DNA from: Beverwykella pulmonaria
Taxonomy: Eukaryota; Ascomycota; Dothideomycetes; Pleosporales; Melanommataceae
Reading direction: 5' to 3'
NCBI GenBank assembly: GCA_001599595.1
Contig: BCHH01000023.1
Span: forward strand, 9,704-61,105
DNA: 51,402 nucleotides
Made by a program: the position numbers and the translations under genes. Under the pieces are notes generated by a model. The model ran no database searches. It was not told the origin of the DNA and was given only the letters and a program-made list of their open reading frames with translations. Position 1 is the first letter of the stretch. The number at the start of each line of letters is the position of its first letter. This document shows, in pieces, positions 1-10,456 of the stretch.

Positions 1-2033
1 GTGCTGCGCCCGTTGACAGGGTTTTGTTTGTTCGTTGGCGGGGTTGGTTCCTCATCTGCAGCCCGCATCTGTGCAACTTCTTTGAACCGTAACACTTAGA
101 GCTATCTATTGCAGCCATTATGCACTACACCCTACAGCCCCTTTTAGTCCTAGCAGGCTGCTTCGCGTTACCTACAACCCTCTTAAGATAGTAGGCTAAC
201 TATGTCTTGCAGGAGGGAGTCCTTAGATAGCTCAACGCCGTGCAGTTATCTGCCTCTCTGCCTCCCACTAACCAAACTTACATTCCTCCCCCTTGTGAAG
301 GCTATATCCTGCTGTCACCTGTAACACCTGACCTCCTGTCCTTTGTACTAGTACGCTGTAAAGTTGTGCTTGATTGTGTCGCTCGTACGTTGCGCGTTGT
401 TGAACTTGGCTTGATTGTGCTGGCATGGCCAGCGAGCGCACAGGGATGGGCGTACTGTGTAGGCTGTGAGCACCACGCTGTTTAAAGTCCTCTGTTTAAC
501 TGCCTGTACATTGTCCAGAAGCCCTAGCTTTAACAGATTGCTAAGATAATAATGTCTAGAATTTAGGATTTGTCCTGCCCTCACCGCAGTGCAATCCTAG
601 AGCAGTATAGGTAAAGAGGTGTCCTGTCAACAGGATGCTAATAGAGTTGATAGTATGTTGATTTGTTATTGTGTTGTTGGATGGTTTTTAAGAAAGTTCC
701 TCTGTTTTGTTGTGATTTCCTTAATGCTTGGCGGTGTGAAAACTCTGCACACCTTAGTTCTGCCTCGCTGAACAGGTGAGTTTGCACAAAGACCCGCAGC
801 GCCGGCGCGCGTAACGCCAGAACTAAGATGCGACGTGATTTTCATACTCAGCGTGTTCGTGCGAACACGTTGGTATGGAAAGGAAGTCGTATAGAGCAGT
901 ATAGGCAAAATCACGATTTTGGTGTTCCTTTGGAATAACCATGTATGCAAATTAGAAGTATGCAGTCCAATTAATGGAAGAGAGGGATGTAATGGTATTT
1001 AGCAAACCAATCTACCAGCGACATCTAGACCTACTTCCGTAGCCTCCACCACGCCATTCTTCAAAATACCCACCATTCCATCCTGGTCTATATTTTCTAG
1101 GAGGACGATATCCACCACATCTATTCCCGGGTGCGGAGCCACATAATGTATTGGACGAAATGTTGCGTACAAAAAGGCCGACCTTCTTGCTGCTCTAGCA
1201 TGAAGGCTTATATAGTGAAACGTGACACGAAAGCCACTGAGCGGGAAGTCCGCAGCTTTGACCATATCCGCCTATATCCCCATTAACGGGAACGTCAAAG
1301 TGCACCCTCGGATCATACCGGCGTTCAAGAATAATGGCAAAGAGCTCGAGGATCTTGTAAATGAATATTGGAGACGAGAAGTTGTACGGCCCAAGCAGGA
1401 CGGTGCAAGTTAGGTATCGACGTGGGTGATTGCCGACGATGATTATTTTCGCGAGGAGGGAGTGAAACACAAGCATGTTGCCGGGTTATATTTATCAGGG
1501 GAAAAGAGTGCTGTGTGGGTGGGGAGTTTCAATGCAGATGGTTGGAAGTTCCCTGAATGGGTAATAGGCTCTTCGTTTTCTGGGGCTGAGTGGTAGCAGT
1601 GTTGTAGCTTCAACTCCATTCCTTTTTATAATTTTATAACCGTCGAAGTTAGCGGTGAAACGAACGATGGTTACCACGACCTTGATGGTAGCTGTTGAAT
1701 CGGGATATCACGTTTGAGTACGAGTAGAGTCATTGGTATAGTAAGTTAATTCTGAGAAGTTAGTATGGATACCATCAGAGTATCGGTCGTCATGTTCAGC
1801 AGTGTTAGGGAAGAGGATTGGCATTAGTACCAGAACTGGAAGAGTCTGGATATGCGAAATTTCAGCTTAATGCATACACTAAAGCGCGTGTTTATATATG
1901 ATCTAATTACTATCCTTATTTTCTTTTTTATCTCTATTTCATAGAAGGGACCGGGGATCAAGGTGAATATATACCCTTCTGATTTGCCACAGCGAAGCTT
2001 CGAGCATCTTCTTATCAGGTGACTAGATGACTA
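1..2033. other. Intergenic, no recognised gene
   Basis: No open frame here shows a recognisable domain, and the short frames on both strands lack coherent composition or splice-joined continuity. Small perfect hairpins are visible around 852-869 (8-bp arms, 2-nt loop) and 907-922 (7-bp arms). A 13-base word, agagcagtatagg, occurs near 598 and 893. The region may be old decayed repeat sequence, but I cannot name a family. Confidence 0.5.
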
Positions 2034-3120
2034 CTATCCGGATTCTACTTGCTCTGAAAGCAATAGAGCCCGCCAAGCAAGTTCCGCGGCGCCTCTGGCA
2101 GCAACATAGTCGGGATTGGAAGTGAGCAAGTCAGCTTCGAATCCTACATCTTCTACTCCATTCTTAATAGCATTTTGGAAACCAGGCATGTTGACACTGT
2201 CGAGACTGCCTGTTATGATAACTGTGATGATCGTTGGAGGTATCGGGAAAAGATCGTAACTTTGGTGTAATAGTTTTGCTACAAGGTCGCGAATCGTTGC
2301 TATCTCATCAGGAACCCGTAAAAGGGTGCTTCCCAGGTCAAAGGAGATTGCTACGTTGATGTCATGGTTGGCAAGATCGTAGGCTTCACGCATACTTTTT
2401 GTTTGTAGCAAAAGAGCAGTCTCGGTGTACTCGACCAGCAAAGTATGCCGAACAGGAAGCTCTAGCCCTTCCCTAGTACATTGCTTCTCGTTCCTAAAAC
2501 TTTTGCAGAGTCCCATTTTATGCCCAGCATAAGCGGCGGTTATCGTATGGGGTGGATAGCCGTGGTTGCCTTCAAGCATAGGAATGCCGAGATAGGTCGC
2601 AACATCCGCAATGTCGTCTTGGTACAGGCCGGGTAAAGACGGGTAGCTGATGATAACCGAAGAAGGCCATCCTGTGAGCTCGACAAGCTTTTTCACCATA
2701 GAAGACAAGATCGCTACGTCTGAGGAAGCTGGCAAGGCAATGGCTTTTCGAGCGTTCCTCCAGAATTGCCGCGGCTGGTCGTTCCACTGATCGTCCATGT
2801 CGTCATAGGGTGGACTGCAAGCAGAATAAGTTTTAGTCAACCGTAGATTCGAATAAAGGGATCTACCTAGGGTGTTGCGAGTCCTGTAGAGATAGGCGCT
2901 TCATAAGTGCAAGATACGCCGTGTCCCCATCAACCCTGCCTGCGTCTCTAAAAGAGCCGTCTAGTTGCCGAATCGAAACAGTCCCATGGCTCGCACTTAA
3001 CGAAACTCCCACAGCGGCGTTTGACTTGAACGATTTGTATGTTCTCCAGCGTTGGGATAACGGGAAGTAGAAGAATAACAATGAGAAGAACGCAACACAG
3101 AGATATCTTAGAGAGGCCAT
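2034..3120 (-). CDS. Hsp70-like (actin-fold ATPase) fungal protein, membrane/secreted
   Basis: Two exons, 3120-2867 and 2814-2034, joined over a 52-bp intron (gtagat..cag); about 344 aa. The first ATG follows an upstream non-ATG frame and opens directly onto a hydrophobic stretch (residues ~4-22, CVAFFSLLFFYF), so the protein is likely secreted or a type II membrane protein. After it comes a nucleotide-binding-like beta hairpin (AAVGVSLSASHGTVSI) resembling a phosphate-1 loop, and near the C-terminus a VIITGS strand-turn followed by YVAARGAAELAWRAL, the usual end of an Hsp70/actin ATPase fold. Canonical Hsp70 substrate-binding and lid regions are absent. It shares layout with the gene at 13753-14910, including a Cys-x(6-8)-Gln-Cys pair. 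Fold assignment is moderately sure; ATPase activity is not shown. It is divergently transcribed from the esterase at 3991. Confidence 0.7.
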
Positions 3121-3990
3121 GATCTCACGGAGCGGGGTCACAGACACCGCAGGTTGAGTCGCTTCGTAACTCCGAGCAAGATACCAATAGAATGACGACT
3201 GGGACTTGAAGTGCTTCTGATTAGACTTGATATCTATACATCGACTTTGGGTGTGGTATGGGCCGCAAAGGGAGAGGCTCTAATAGCATAAGGCTGGCGT
3301 TAACTTTGTCGCATTATGTCTCGCGCGAGAAGTGAGGGCTATGCCGCGTGATGAAACGAGACCTAATCTAAGCACAGGTCAGCACCCCGCCCCAATCTTG
3401 TGCGATTACCACCCCCGCTGATTCCCATCATTCCTTCGGCTGTATTCTAATTTTGTATAGAACAGGCCACACTACATCCTTTGCTAGCGCCTGGGGCTAA
3501 GGGGTTATCAGAAGGTGTTTGTTTCTACGCAGAAACGCCCTACTGCCCCATAGATCCCACCTCTCCATCTATAAATCAATCTAGTCTTGATCTGGTATCT
3601 TTACAATCATCAACTCTTCATCCATGTATACAAGAGGTGGGTAAGTGATGGCCTTAAGCTTTAATTGCCTCTTTATGTCATAACGCTTTTCACACCTGTC
3701 CTTTTCATCGCAAAATTAGAGGCATTTAAATCATGCATTATTCAACTTTTGTATGACAGCGCCTCCAATTCCTTTTGAATCCTACCTTGGCTTTCGAGCA
3801 TTATATGACACGACATTCCAGCTGCGCCGTTATTCCAACTGCGCCGTTATTCTGTGTGCCAAAAGCCAAATGCAAACTGGTCTTTACAAATTCATCAACA
3901 CTATATATATACAAAGCATGTTGCCATTCTATGGGGTTTGCCTTATCTACACTCTCACGTTCATTTTTTACAATCATTCACTGGTAGACC
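3121..3990. promoter_or_regulatory. Shared upstream region of divergent genes
   Basis: This 870-bp gap separates the start codons of the Hsp70-like gene (-) and the esterase (+). A TATA-like run, ctatatatatac, lies at about 3901-3912, some 80 bp before the esterase ATG. No other defined element is recognised. Confidence 0.4.
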
Positions 3991-5775
3991 ATGCCATCCC
4001 TTCGGAACGCAATACACCTCGCGTTACTGGCATCCTTGGGACAGTCAAATGCTTTGGCGCTCCCAGAATCAGATTGGGAAGTGGTAGACGAGCCACATCT
4101 CGGTCTCTTTCCCCGGGATGCCTTTGATGTAAGCAAGTACGCATCTCTCGGAGAATCATTTGCGTCTGGGCCAAGTGCTGGAGACAAATATGATGATACG
4201 AGATGTCGTCGGTACAAGAAGGCATTCGGGCCCCAGGTTGCAGATGACGACCGCATTCATGGACCAAAGCCAATAGATTTCTCGTTCATTGCTTGTTCTG
4301 GGTCCAGAACTAAGATGATCTACGAAGATAACCCAGATTGGAAAGTCCCAACGTCACAAGTCAACCAGCTGAAAGATAAGAATCCAGAGATGGTCACGTT
4401 GTCCATTGGAGGGAATGATATTGGCTTTGTGCCTCTGCTCGATAGAGTACGTTGTAGAAATGTCGCAAACCCGTCTTCCACTTCTGAGCTAACGAGCTTA
4501 CAGTGTGTCTATCGCTTCTATCAAGCCAATCTCAATGCTTGTAGAGGCTGCGGTTGGTTCTGGTTTGATGATTGTACCAACGACTGCAAAGCTGCCATGG
4601 ACGATGTCCAGAAAAATATCGATGGGCAAGATTTCGCCGACGGCCTTACCAGAGCTATCAAGGCTATATTTGATGTTGCGCCCTACACGAAGCTTTTTAT
4701 TACCGGTTATCCAGAGTTCTGGAACGACAAGACGGACTACTGTGATGGGGTAAGCTTCAAGCTGAATTGTCCCAATAACTATGTCCTGCCGTTGATCAAA
4801 GAGCGACGGGCTGGAATGAATCACCTCACTTGGGCATTGAACGATAAGATCCAAAATATCATCAATAACTGGCCCACTAAAGCCGATATGCATTTTGTGG
4901 ACACCAATTCACATTTTGCAGGTCATAGGTTCTGCGAGGAAGGCGTCAAAGAACCCAGCTACCGCAACCCGGACATTTGGTTTTACCCTCTGGAGTACAC
5001 AACCAGCGGTCAATCCGTCATCTTCAACGGCAAAGGCGAGAACGTACCTTCTGGAGACTGTAACCCACATCTTGAGAACGGCGACCAAGGTGACTACTAC
5101 ACTTGCCTCATGGCTAACGGAGTACTTGACAACAACACTTCAATCGATTTCAACAACATGACGAACAATATAGATGGAGACGGCGAGGTAGCCATAACAA
5201 GTGGCGATGGTGTTCCGGATTGGGTAGCCCGCGTTTTCCACCCAAATATCAACGGTATGAGTGCCTACAGGGACGCAATAATTCAAGCATACAACGACTA
5301 CAAGCCTGTGTCAGCCGACCCAACTCCTACTCCAACTGAAACTCCCACTCCAACTCCCACACCTTCGAAGGCCATGTCCATCGTTCTGTCAGACACGATT
5401 ACCCAGGGCGAACAGCAGAATACTTTCAATTGGAGATTCTATGGTGTTGGCCCAGGCGAGTCTGGCGTATGTGGGTGGAACCCGGGTCCACTATTCCATA
5501 GTGACCATAATTACTGGTCAACCGATTTCTCAGACCACACACTCGATAATCCAGGTTGGCCAGGAGGTACTTATGATCTTACTATCTACGACGAAGCTTG
5601 TACATTTTACTGTGACAATACGAATGCTGGCGCGTTGAAGTGCCCTAGCTTTAACGGTAATCTCATTAACTGCAAGGAAGACCCGGCAAAAAGTGCTGGG
5701 CCAGGTGGGACAGTCAATTGCAACAGCGATCAAGCGCCTCTGTACGAACATGCGGTGGTTATTTGCGAATGGTAG
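3991..5775 (+). CDS. Secreted SGNH/GDSL-type esterase or lipase with C-terminal extension
   Basis: Single-exon gene, 594 aa. It starts with a signal peptide (residues 1-~22, MPSLRNAIHLALLASLGQ). The SGNH fold is supported by block I YASLGES (Ser56, with Glu in place of the usual Asp of GDS), block III SIGGNDIGF (Gly-Asn-Asp at 141-143) and a late His in VFHPNINGMSAYRDA, the probable block V histidine. Numerous Cys suggest disulfides in an extracellular enzyme. Around residue 448 a Pro-Thr repeat linker leads to a ~130-aa Cys-containing C-terminal domain that I do not recognise; linker plus small domain is typical of modular secreted hydrolases. The likely reaction is hydrolysis of ester bonds outside the cell; the substrate cannot be read from sequence. 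A TCT microsatellite follows in the 3' region. Confidence 0.85.
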   Translation: MPSLRNAIHLALLASLGQSNALALPESDWEVVDEPHLGLFPRDAFDVSKYASLGESFASGPSAGDKYDDTRCRRYKKAFGPQVADDDRIHGPKPIDFSFIACSGSRTKMIYEDNPDWKVPTSQVNQLKDKNPEMVTLSIGGNDIGFVPLLDRVRCRNVANPSSTSELTSLQCVYRFYQANLNACRGCGWFWFDDCTNDCKAAMDDVQKNIDGQDFADGLTRAIKAIFDVAPYTKLFITGYPEFWNDKTDYCDGVSFKLNCPNNYVLPLIKERRAGMNHLTWALNDKIQNIINNWPTKADMHFVDTNSHFAGHRFCEEGVKEPSYRNPDIWFYPLEYTTSGQSVIFNGKGENVPSGDCNPHLENGDQGDYYTCLMANGVLDNNTSIDFNNMTNNIDGDGEVAITSGDGVPDWVARVFHPNINGMSAYRDAIIQAYNDYKPVSADPTPTPTETPTPTPTPSKAMSIVLSDTITQGEQQNTFNWRFYGVGPGESGVCGWNPGPLFHSDHNYWSTDFSDHTLDNPGWPGGTYDLTIYDEACTFYCDNTNAGALKCPSFNGNLINCKEDPAKSAGPGGTVNCNSDQAPLYEHAVVICEW

Positions 5776-5816
5776 TGAAGTATCGCATAAGTGGTTCGCT
5801 CGGGGGGTTTCATGCG

Positions 5817-5846
5817 TCTTCTTCTTCTTCTTCTTCTTCTTCTTCT
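5817..5846 (+). repeat. (TCT)10 microsatellite
   Basis: An uninterrupted trinucleotide run of about 30 bases, roughly 40 bp after the stop codon of the esterase, probably within its 3' untranslated region. Confidence 0.9.
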
Positions 5847-6074
5847 CCTGTATCTATATCGCTTGTTGCCGTTTGTTATAGACTAAATTTTGAAGTCAGT
5901 ACTTTAGAATTCTTTGCTTTCTTTGCTCTCGTGTCTTCTTCTGCTCTCCCTAAATGGATGTGTAAAGCAAACTTCAACTATAACGTCCTCCCCTCCGTGG
6001 TGGAAAACCCACTGTGCCAGAAAATATACCAGGTACTTTAACTTCAAGCGACTATAACTCTGCGCACACGTCAA

Positions 6075-6638
6075 GCTTTTACCAAAGCTTTGGTGGATTA
6101 CTTCCTTGCAAGCCTCGTGTTTCCAAAGGAAATGAAGGAATTTCCACAAAAGCTATCCGCATCGGGATGGGATATTGGCCAGGTCAAGTTGCATGCTACC
6201 GGTTTCAGTGGTACCAATGATTCTCGACACGTTCTCCCGCTTAGTGTTGAACATCTCGACTTGCCCAAACAGAGACGCACCAATGCATTGGTGTTGGGGT
6301 ATCTGCTTCAAGACGAGAATTCTGCCACGTGCCTTCCATTGAGAACTGCATCGGATCTTTCAGACGCTGAAAATCTGCTCAGGATTGTGAATCAAATGAA
6401 TCCACCCGTCCGAGTCATACTGGACGTTGGAGCACAGATCTTGGAGCTGAACAATCGTCAAGTTGCGGAGAAATAGCTCAGCATGAACACTGAAGATTCA
6501 ACAAAAGCAGTTGTCTTCTTCACAGATGACGAGGAGCTGTCGGTTATAGACCGGAAGGGCTGCGTGGAACATTTGCAAGTCTCACCGTTCGCAAAGCAGC
6601 TTGGTGATTGCTTAATATATCTAGACGAGGCACACACT
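6075..6638 (+). pseudogene. C-terminal fragment of DUF3638/DUF3645 giant protein, disrupted
   Basis: The plus frame through 6090 reads like the conserved C-terminal part of the very large fungal DUF3638/DUF3645 protein (a putative ubiquitin-hydrolase-like family, normally thousands of residues). Landmarks are DYFLASLVFPKEMKEFP, GFSGTNDSRHVLPLS, VILDVGAQILELNN, DRKGCVEHLQ, SPFAKQL and a LDEAHT motif. The frame is broken by TAG at 6474-6476 where VAEK is followed, still in frame, by LSMNTED; the family normally has a Trp here, so TGG to TAG explains it. Similarity stops abruptly at LDEAHT near 6638, and nothing upstream of about 6075 matches, so both ends are truncated. No promoter or start is evident. 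I regard it as a dead translocated or recombined scrap rather than a gene. Confidence 0.8.
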
Positions 6639-6770
6639 AGTTGGAAGAGGAGATTTCTTAGGCTTGTTGAGAGGACAATAGGGTTGTTTAGGGTTGAGAT
6701 AATCCCATACGCCTCCTGATTGAGCGACTCGCTTAACCACAAAGATCCAGTGCTCCCAGTTGGATTTTCC

Positions 6771-7544
6771 TTAAAGAATGGGTTCGGTAGAAGACATATT
6801 GACGACGAGGTTGATAGGTAGGATCAAATAATAAGCAACGGTGATAGTCAAACGATATTTGATGGTGCGGTTAGGCACGAATCGGGCTCATAACTGTAAG
6901 CTGGAGCGTGGAGGAAAGAGGTGTCAAGATGTGTATTGTATGTGATGTATGTACAGCTGATATATATATGACGGACTGATTAGTCAGTGGCATATCCACG
7001 TGACATGATGGTGTCCTGGGCTTACATCTGGCAATTGCACACTCCAAATTTTCAGCTGATTGATTCGCCCTAATGTACTGAAATACCTCTACAAGCGAAA
7101 TATAATTTGCAAGCTCCTCACCCCGGACCTTCCAATCCGCCGCGCGAAACTGCGGATGAAGAACGCACTCTTCCATGTACTGCACCGCAAACTTCACCGA
7201 TAGCACATTGCTGAGCCCATGTGGTAGACACGCAAGGAAGCGATAGTTTCAGCACTCGATGAAGCGGCTAATGTTTAGGGTGAAAGCGTAGACTAATGCC
7301 TTAGACATGCGCTTATAGACCCGCGTGTACCGAGGTATATGTCAATATAGGGACCCTTCCCAAAAATGGTTTTGCGTTTAGGGAATGGCTGGTTGAGTAC
7401 GTCTGGGAGCGTGAGTTCGCCAGTAGAGATGTCAAACCGGTAGGGGTCGCGCTTGCTGCAGAGGCAATAGCAGGCTTCTGTCGCAATGTGCGAATAGATG
7501 GAGAGGATGTAGGTCTCAGGGTTGTTATCAGTGAAGACTGACAT
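6771..7544 (-). pseudogene. Decayed unknown gene interrupted by a MITE-like insert
   Basis: A minus-strand frame begins with ATG at 7544 (MSVFTDNNPETYILS) and runs to about 7325, where a one-frame slip continues it as VYKRMSKALVYAF. A TGA follows at FIEC(stop)NYRFLACLPHG, where Trp is the simple ancestral reading (TGG to TGA). Coding-like sequence then continues through VQYMEECVLHPQF and RAADWKVRGEEL to ECAIARC, where the repeat at 6894-7027 begins. On the far side of that repeat a coding-like stretch resumes (RFVPNRTIKYRL followed by a hydrophobic segment) and ends at TAA 6771-6773. I do not recognise the family. A functional gene with unusual introns is possible but less likely than a pseudogene. 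Confidence 0.5.
6894..7027 (-). mobile_element. MITE-like element, copy 1
   Basis: About 134 bp with terminal inverted repeats, TGTAAGC on one end and GCTTACA on the other, no coding capacity, and an internal TA-rich centre (gctgatatatatatgacgg). In reverse orientation it matches the element at 51270-51402 almost base for base and a more diverged copy at 44989-45114. A clean target-site duplication is not visible. It lies inside the decayed gene of 6771-7544. Confidence 0.7.
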
Positions 7545-8616
7545 TTTATCCGAGGTGGGGCGAGTATATCCAGTGCAGACCTCGGGCAGGTTGTCAGTCT
7601 GCTGGGTGTCTACGATATGAATATATCGAATGACGATGAGTACCCAGCCAACTCAGAGGCTACTTTTTGGTTGCCTATGTCTACAAATTTTTCTCAGCTT
7701 CTGTAGTGGCCCGTACATGGAGATGAAACTATGGTTTTAGCCGCTGTGGGGTATATATAGTCGTCGTGCGAGCAGTCAGCTCTTCACGGCTTTCACACTC
7801 TTTATACACACTTTACATCAGACGATTGACTCCCGCTTCTCATCGTGACACAGCGGCTGATGTACAAGGTATTATTATACATAAAAGCATTCAGCTTCTC
7901 TATTAAGCACTCAAATTTTCTAGCTCGTTTGAAAGCCATGCGGATTCTGCACTTTTGCTTGAGCAGAGCGATATAATCCGCATATGAGAGACTTTCGAGG
8001 TAGAGTTGTACGAGAAGGATACATAGCTGGAAGGCATCTTCGCTGGCCAAATAGTGTATTTATTGGCAAAATTTACAAGCCATATTCAGATCTGGAAGGT
8101 GTAGTAGTATCGCGCAGGGCTACGCTAATCTTCTTGGCCTTAACCCTGGTTTCACTCGATCAACACGGAAACTTGAGCTTGTCTTTCGTTCTTCCGCGAA
8201 CAAGATACCTGGATCTCTATCGTAACCCGAGAGAAGGCTTAGGATGACGCGTGAACTGCTCAAGTACCATCCATGCAGATACGGTGGCACAAAGCGGGGG
8301 GTGCATTCATCCTCTTGGTTATATCACTAGTAAGGATAGAGTGACTTAATTCTTTTTAGTCTCGTAATCAAGTGCCGAGATTTTAATTCAAGAATGAAGT
8401 TCTATGTAAGAGAGAATACGGATCAATATGTGAACTCGCCTGTTGCATGGTTGTTATAATAAGCACTTCGCTCGAGGCTCTGACGAATGAAGCCGAGGGA
8501 AAATATAAAGGACATGGCAGGAGGACTCGGATTTTAGGACGGCAAGAGTTTAGGAGTTATAAACCACCTCTCTGGTGCAATCGCATAGATTATTTCTATA
8601 TTGCGTTAAACATTAG
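7545..8616. other. Intergenic, weak coding traces
   Basis: A TATA-like tatatatag sits near 7752. A minus-strand frame at 7802-8050 (82 codons, helical composition, ALLKQKCRIRMAFKRAR) and a plus frame at 7984-8247 overlap each other; neither has a recognisable domain or splice partners, so no gene is called. Confidence 0.35.
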
Positions 8617-8945
8617 TTATTTTTCCTTGTCTCTAATATTACCAATTCCCAGAAGCTCGTTGTTTTCCGGCATCAACTTCATCCAGTCGCACTGCGCTTC
8701 ATAAGCGTGCTTCGTCGCTCGCCTTGCACTCCGATTGGAGGCGATTTTAGACACTCTCCGGGTATACCAGGGCATCCACTGCTGGTTCCATGACCGGACT
8801 CGCAATGCTTCAGTACCACTGAAAAGCTCACCCGGTCACGTCGAGGTGGATGTTGATGTGAATAGGATCAGTGCCCCGGAAATCCTCGCTCGCAAGCCCT
8901 GGCGCATCATATATCCAAAAGGAGGACGTCAAATTGTCCACTCTC
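8617..8945 (-). pseudogene. Frameshifted coding remnant, unknown
   Basis: Reading the minus strand, a frame with good coding character (DAPGLASEDFRGTDPIHIN, then HLDVTG) meets TGA near 8840, and a frame offset by one base continues immediately as ELFSGTEALRVRSWNQQW and on through ARRATKHAYEAQCDWMK to a stop at 8617. A single-base indel would unite them. The product is unknown, and the piece lies directly downstream of the GPI-type protein gene without belonging to it. Confidence 0.35.
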
Positions 8946-8959
8946 TAAATCTTGCATCT

Positions 8960-10456
8960 TCATCCCATTCCTAGCCCAACTCCACAAAGCGCCACGGCCA
9001 CGAAACTCCACCTCTGATACAAAACTCCCATGGCATCAGACGTTGTACCCGTAGCCGCCGCGATGCCCTGTTCTCCCCCGATATTCCCAGGGGTCGCTGC
9101 AGGCGTAATTCCCCCAGTAATTTGTGTAGCTGTAGCCTGCCCACCGATCGTAATCGTTGTTTTGCCACCCATAATCAACATCGTGGTCCCAGAGCTCGTT
9201 GTCACTGATATGGCGGTCCCATCCACGGTGATAGGATGGCCCGAATACACTGTTTGCGAGTCTATGATGTACTGAGTTGTGCCCGAGATCACGGTAGTGG
9301 ATAATATGTATTGAACAAGAGAGGTGGGTTGAGCTTGGCCGAGGGCTGGCAGTGTGGTCGTAGAATCGCCAGTAATAAGGATTGTCGAACCAGATTTGTC
9401 AGTTGTGAGGGTAACAGCGGTGCCGTCGATGGTGATCGGCTGGCCAATACCAAGTGTCGTTGAGCCCACGATGTATTCGTAGTCCGTTGCAACGACCGTT
9501 GCTGGAATGTCACCAATTGCAAAAGTTTGGATAGCGGGTGCTTGGAGCGTCGAAGTCCTGCCCTCTACTACTGCTATTGTCTCACCAGCTCTGTTGATGG
9601 ATATAGTCGACATCTGGAATCCCGATCCGACTGTGATGGGTGAACCTCCTGGTATCAAAACATGTCCTCCGATGGTTGCTGGGATTTGAACCGTTGAAGT
9701 TGAAGAGTCGATCACGATGATAGGATGGCCGCTAGGATCAAGATGGACTCTGGTCGCGCTCGGTCCGTCTCCAATGATGGCTCTTTCCCCTCCAGGTCTG
9801 AGTGTGACGGTGTCAATGACAACACTGGTCACAATCGTAGGACGAAGCGTATTTCCCTTCACCGTTACAACAGGTGGCGCGACTGGAGGAGACGTAATCT
9901 GAGGTTCAGGACTACTGGTCGAATAGAATCCCTGGAAACCAGGAGCAGTTTCTTCCAAATGGGGTCGGAATAAGTCACTGTCACTGGTTCGCGCATCTGG
10001 GCTCTCAGCTGTGCTAGTCGGTGATCCGAATCCATCAGCAGTCGATTCGATGTGAATTCTGTCACTCCTCATTGGACCCAATGTTGTACTAGAGACCCTC
10101 TTGGACCCGTGAGCGTTTAGAGTTGTTTCCGCTTCGAGGCCGTCTACGCTGCTTTCGAGGTGTGGCTTGAACATGGTGATCTTGCTAGTTGTTCGACTTG
10201 CGCCCGTGGGCCTAGTGACGGGCGCTGTGGCAGGTGCAGTCACGGGCAAGGAATCCAAGCCTCGAATCGCAGATGTCGTGGAATTAAGAAATGCTGCACG
10301 TGGGATTAGCGAATGCGGTTGAATCGATGGCGCATCAGAATACGAGATCGAGATTGAGGTGCTTTTTTACATACGAAACTCGTATACTGGCGATGCAGAG
10401 ACCAACGCGACCAGGGTCGCAAGACAACAAAGCCGTGAGACCCATATCGTGAACAT
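8960..10456 (-). CDS. Ser/Thr/Gly-rich GPI-type cell-wall protein
   Basis: Two exons, 10456-10375 and 10293-8960, joined over an 81-bp intron (gtatgt..cag); 471 aa. Exon 1 encodes almost nothing but a signal peptide (MFTIWVSRLCCLATLVALVS, cleavage likely before SPVYEF), and only the frame with the phase 1 join gives it. The mature protein is rich in Ser, Thr, Gly, Val and Pro. Its second half is built of degenerate repeats with the core pattern I-x-VDGTA followed by short alternating beta-like strands (TLTTDKSGSTILITG; SVTTSSGTTMLIMGG). The C-terminus ends in a hydrophobic segment (WSFVAVALCGVGLGMG), as expected for a GPI-anchor signal. It is probably a surface adhesin or structural wall protein; no enzymatic domain is seen. 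Repeats suggest size variation between strains. Confidence 0.8.

Noticed and set aside
12..630. Nine-base inverted repeat (GTTGACAGG near 12-20 and CCTGTCAAC near 622-630) as transposon ends
   Set aside because: No transposase-like coding sequence, no target duplication, and short matches of this kind arise by chance.
598..905. Repeated word agagcagtatagg as a repeat unit
   Set aside because: Only 13 bases shared and flanks differ.
852..922. Two short perfect palindromes as an operator or hairpin RNA
   Set aside because: Arms of only 7-8 bp with no adjacent gene; nothing supports a function.
4498..4893. 131-codon minus-strand frame
   Set aside because: Shadow of the SGNH esterase gene.
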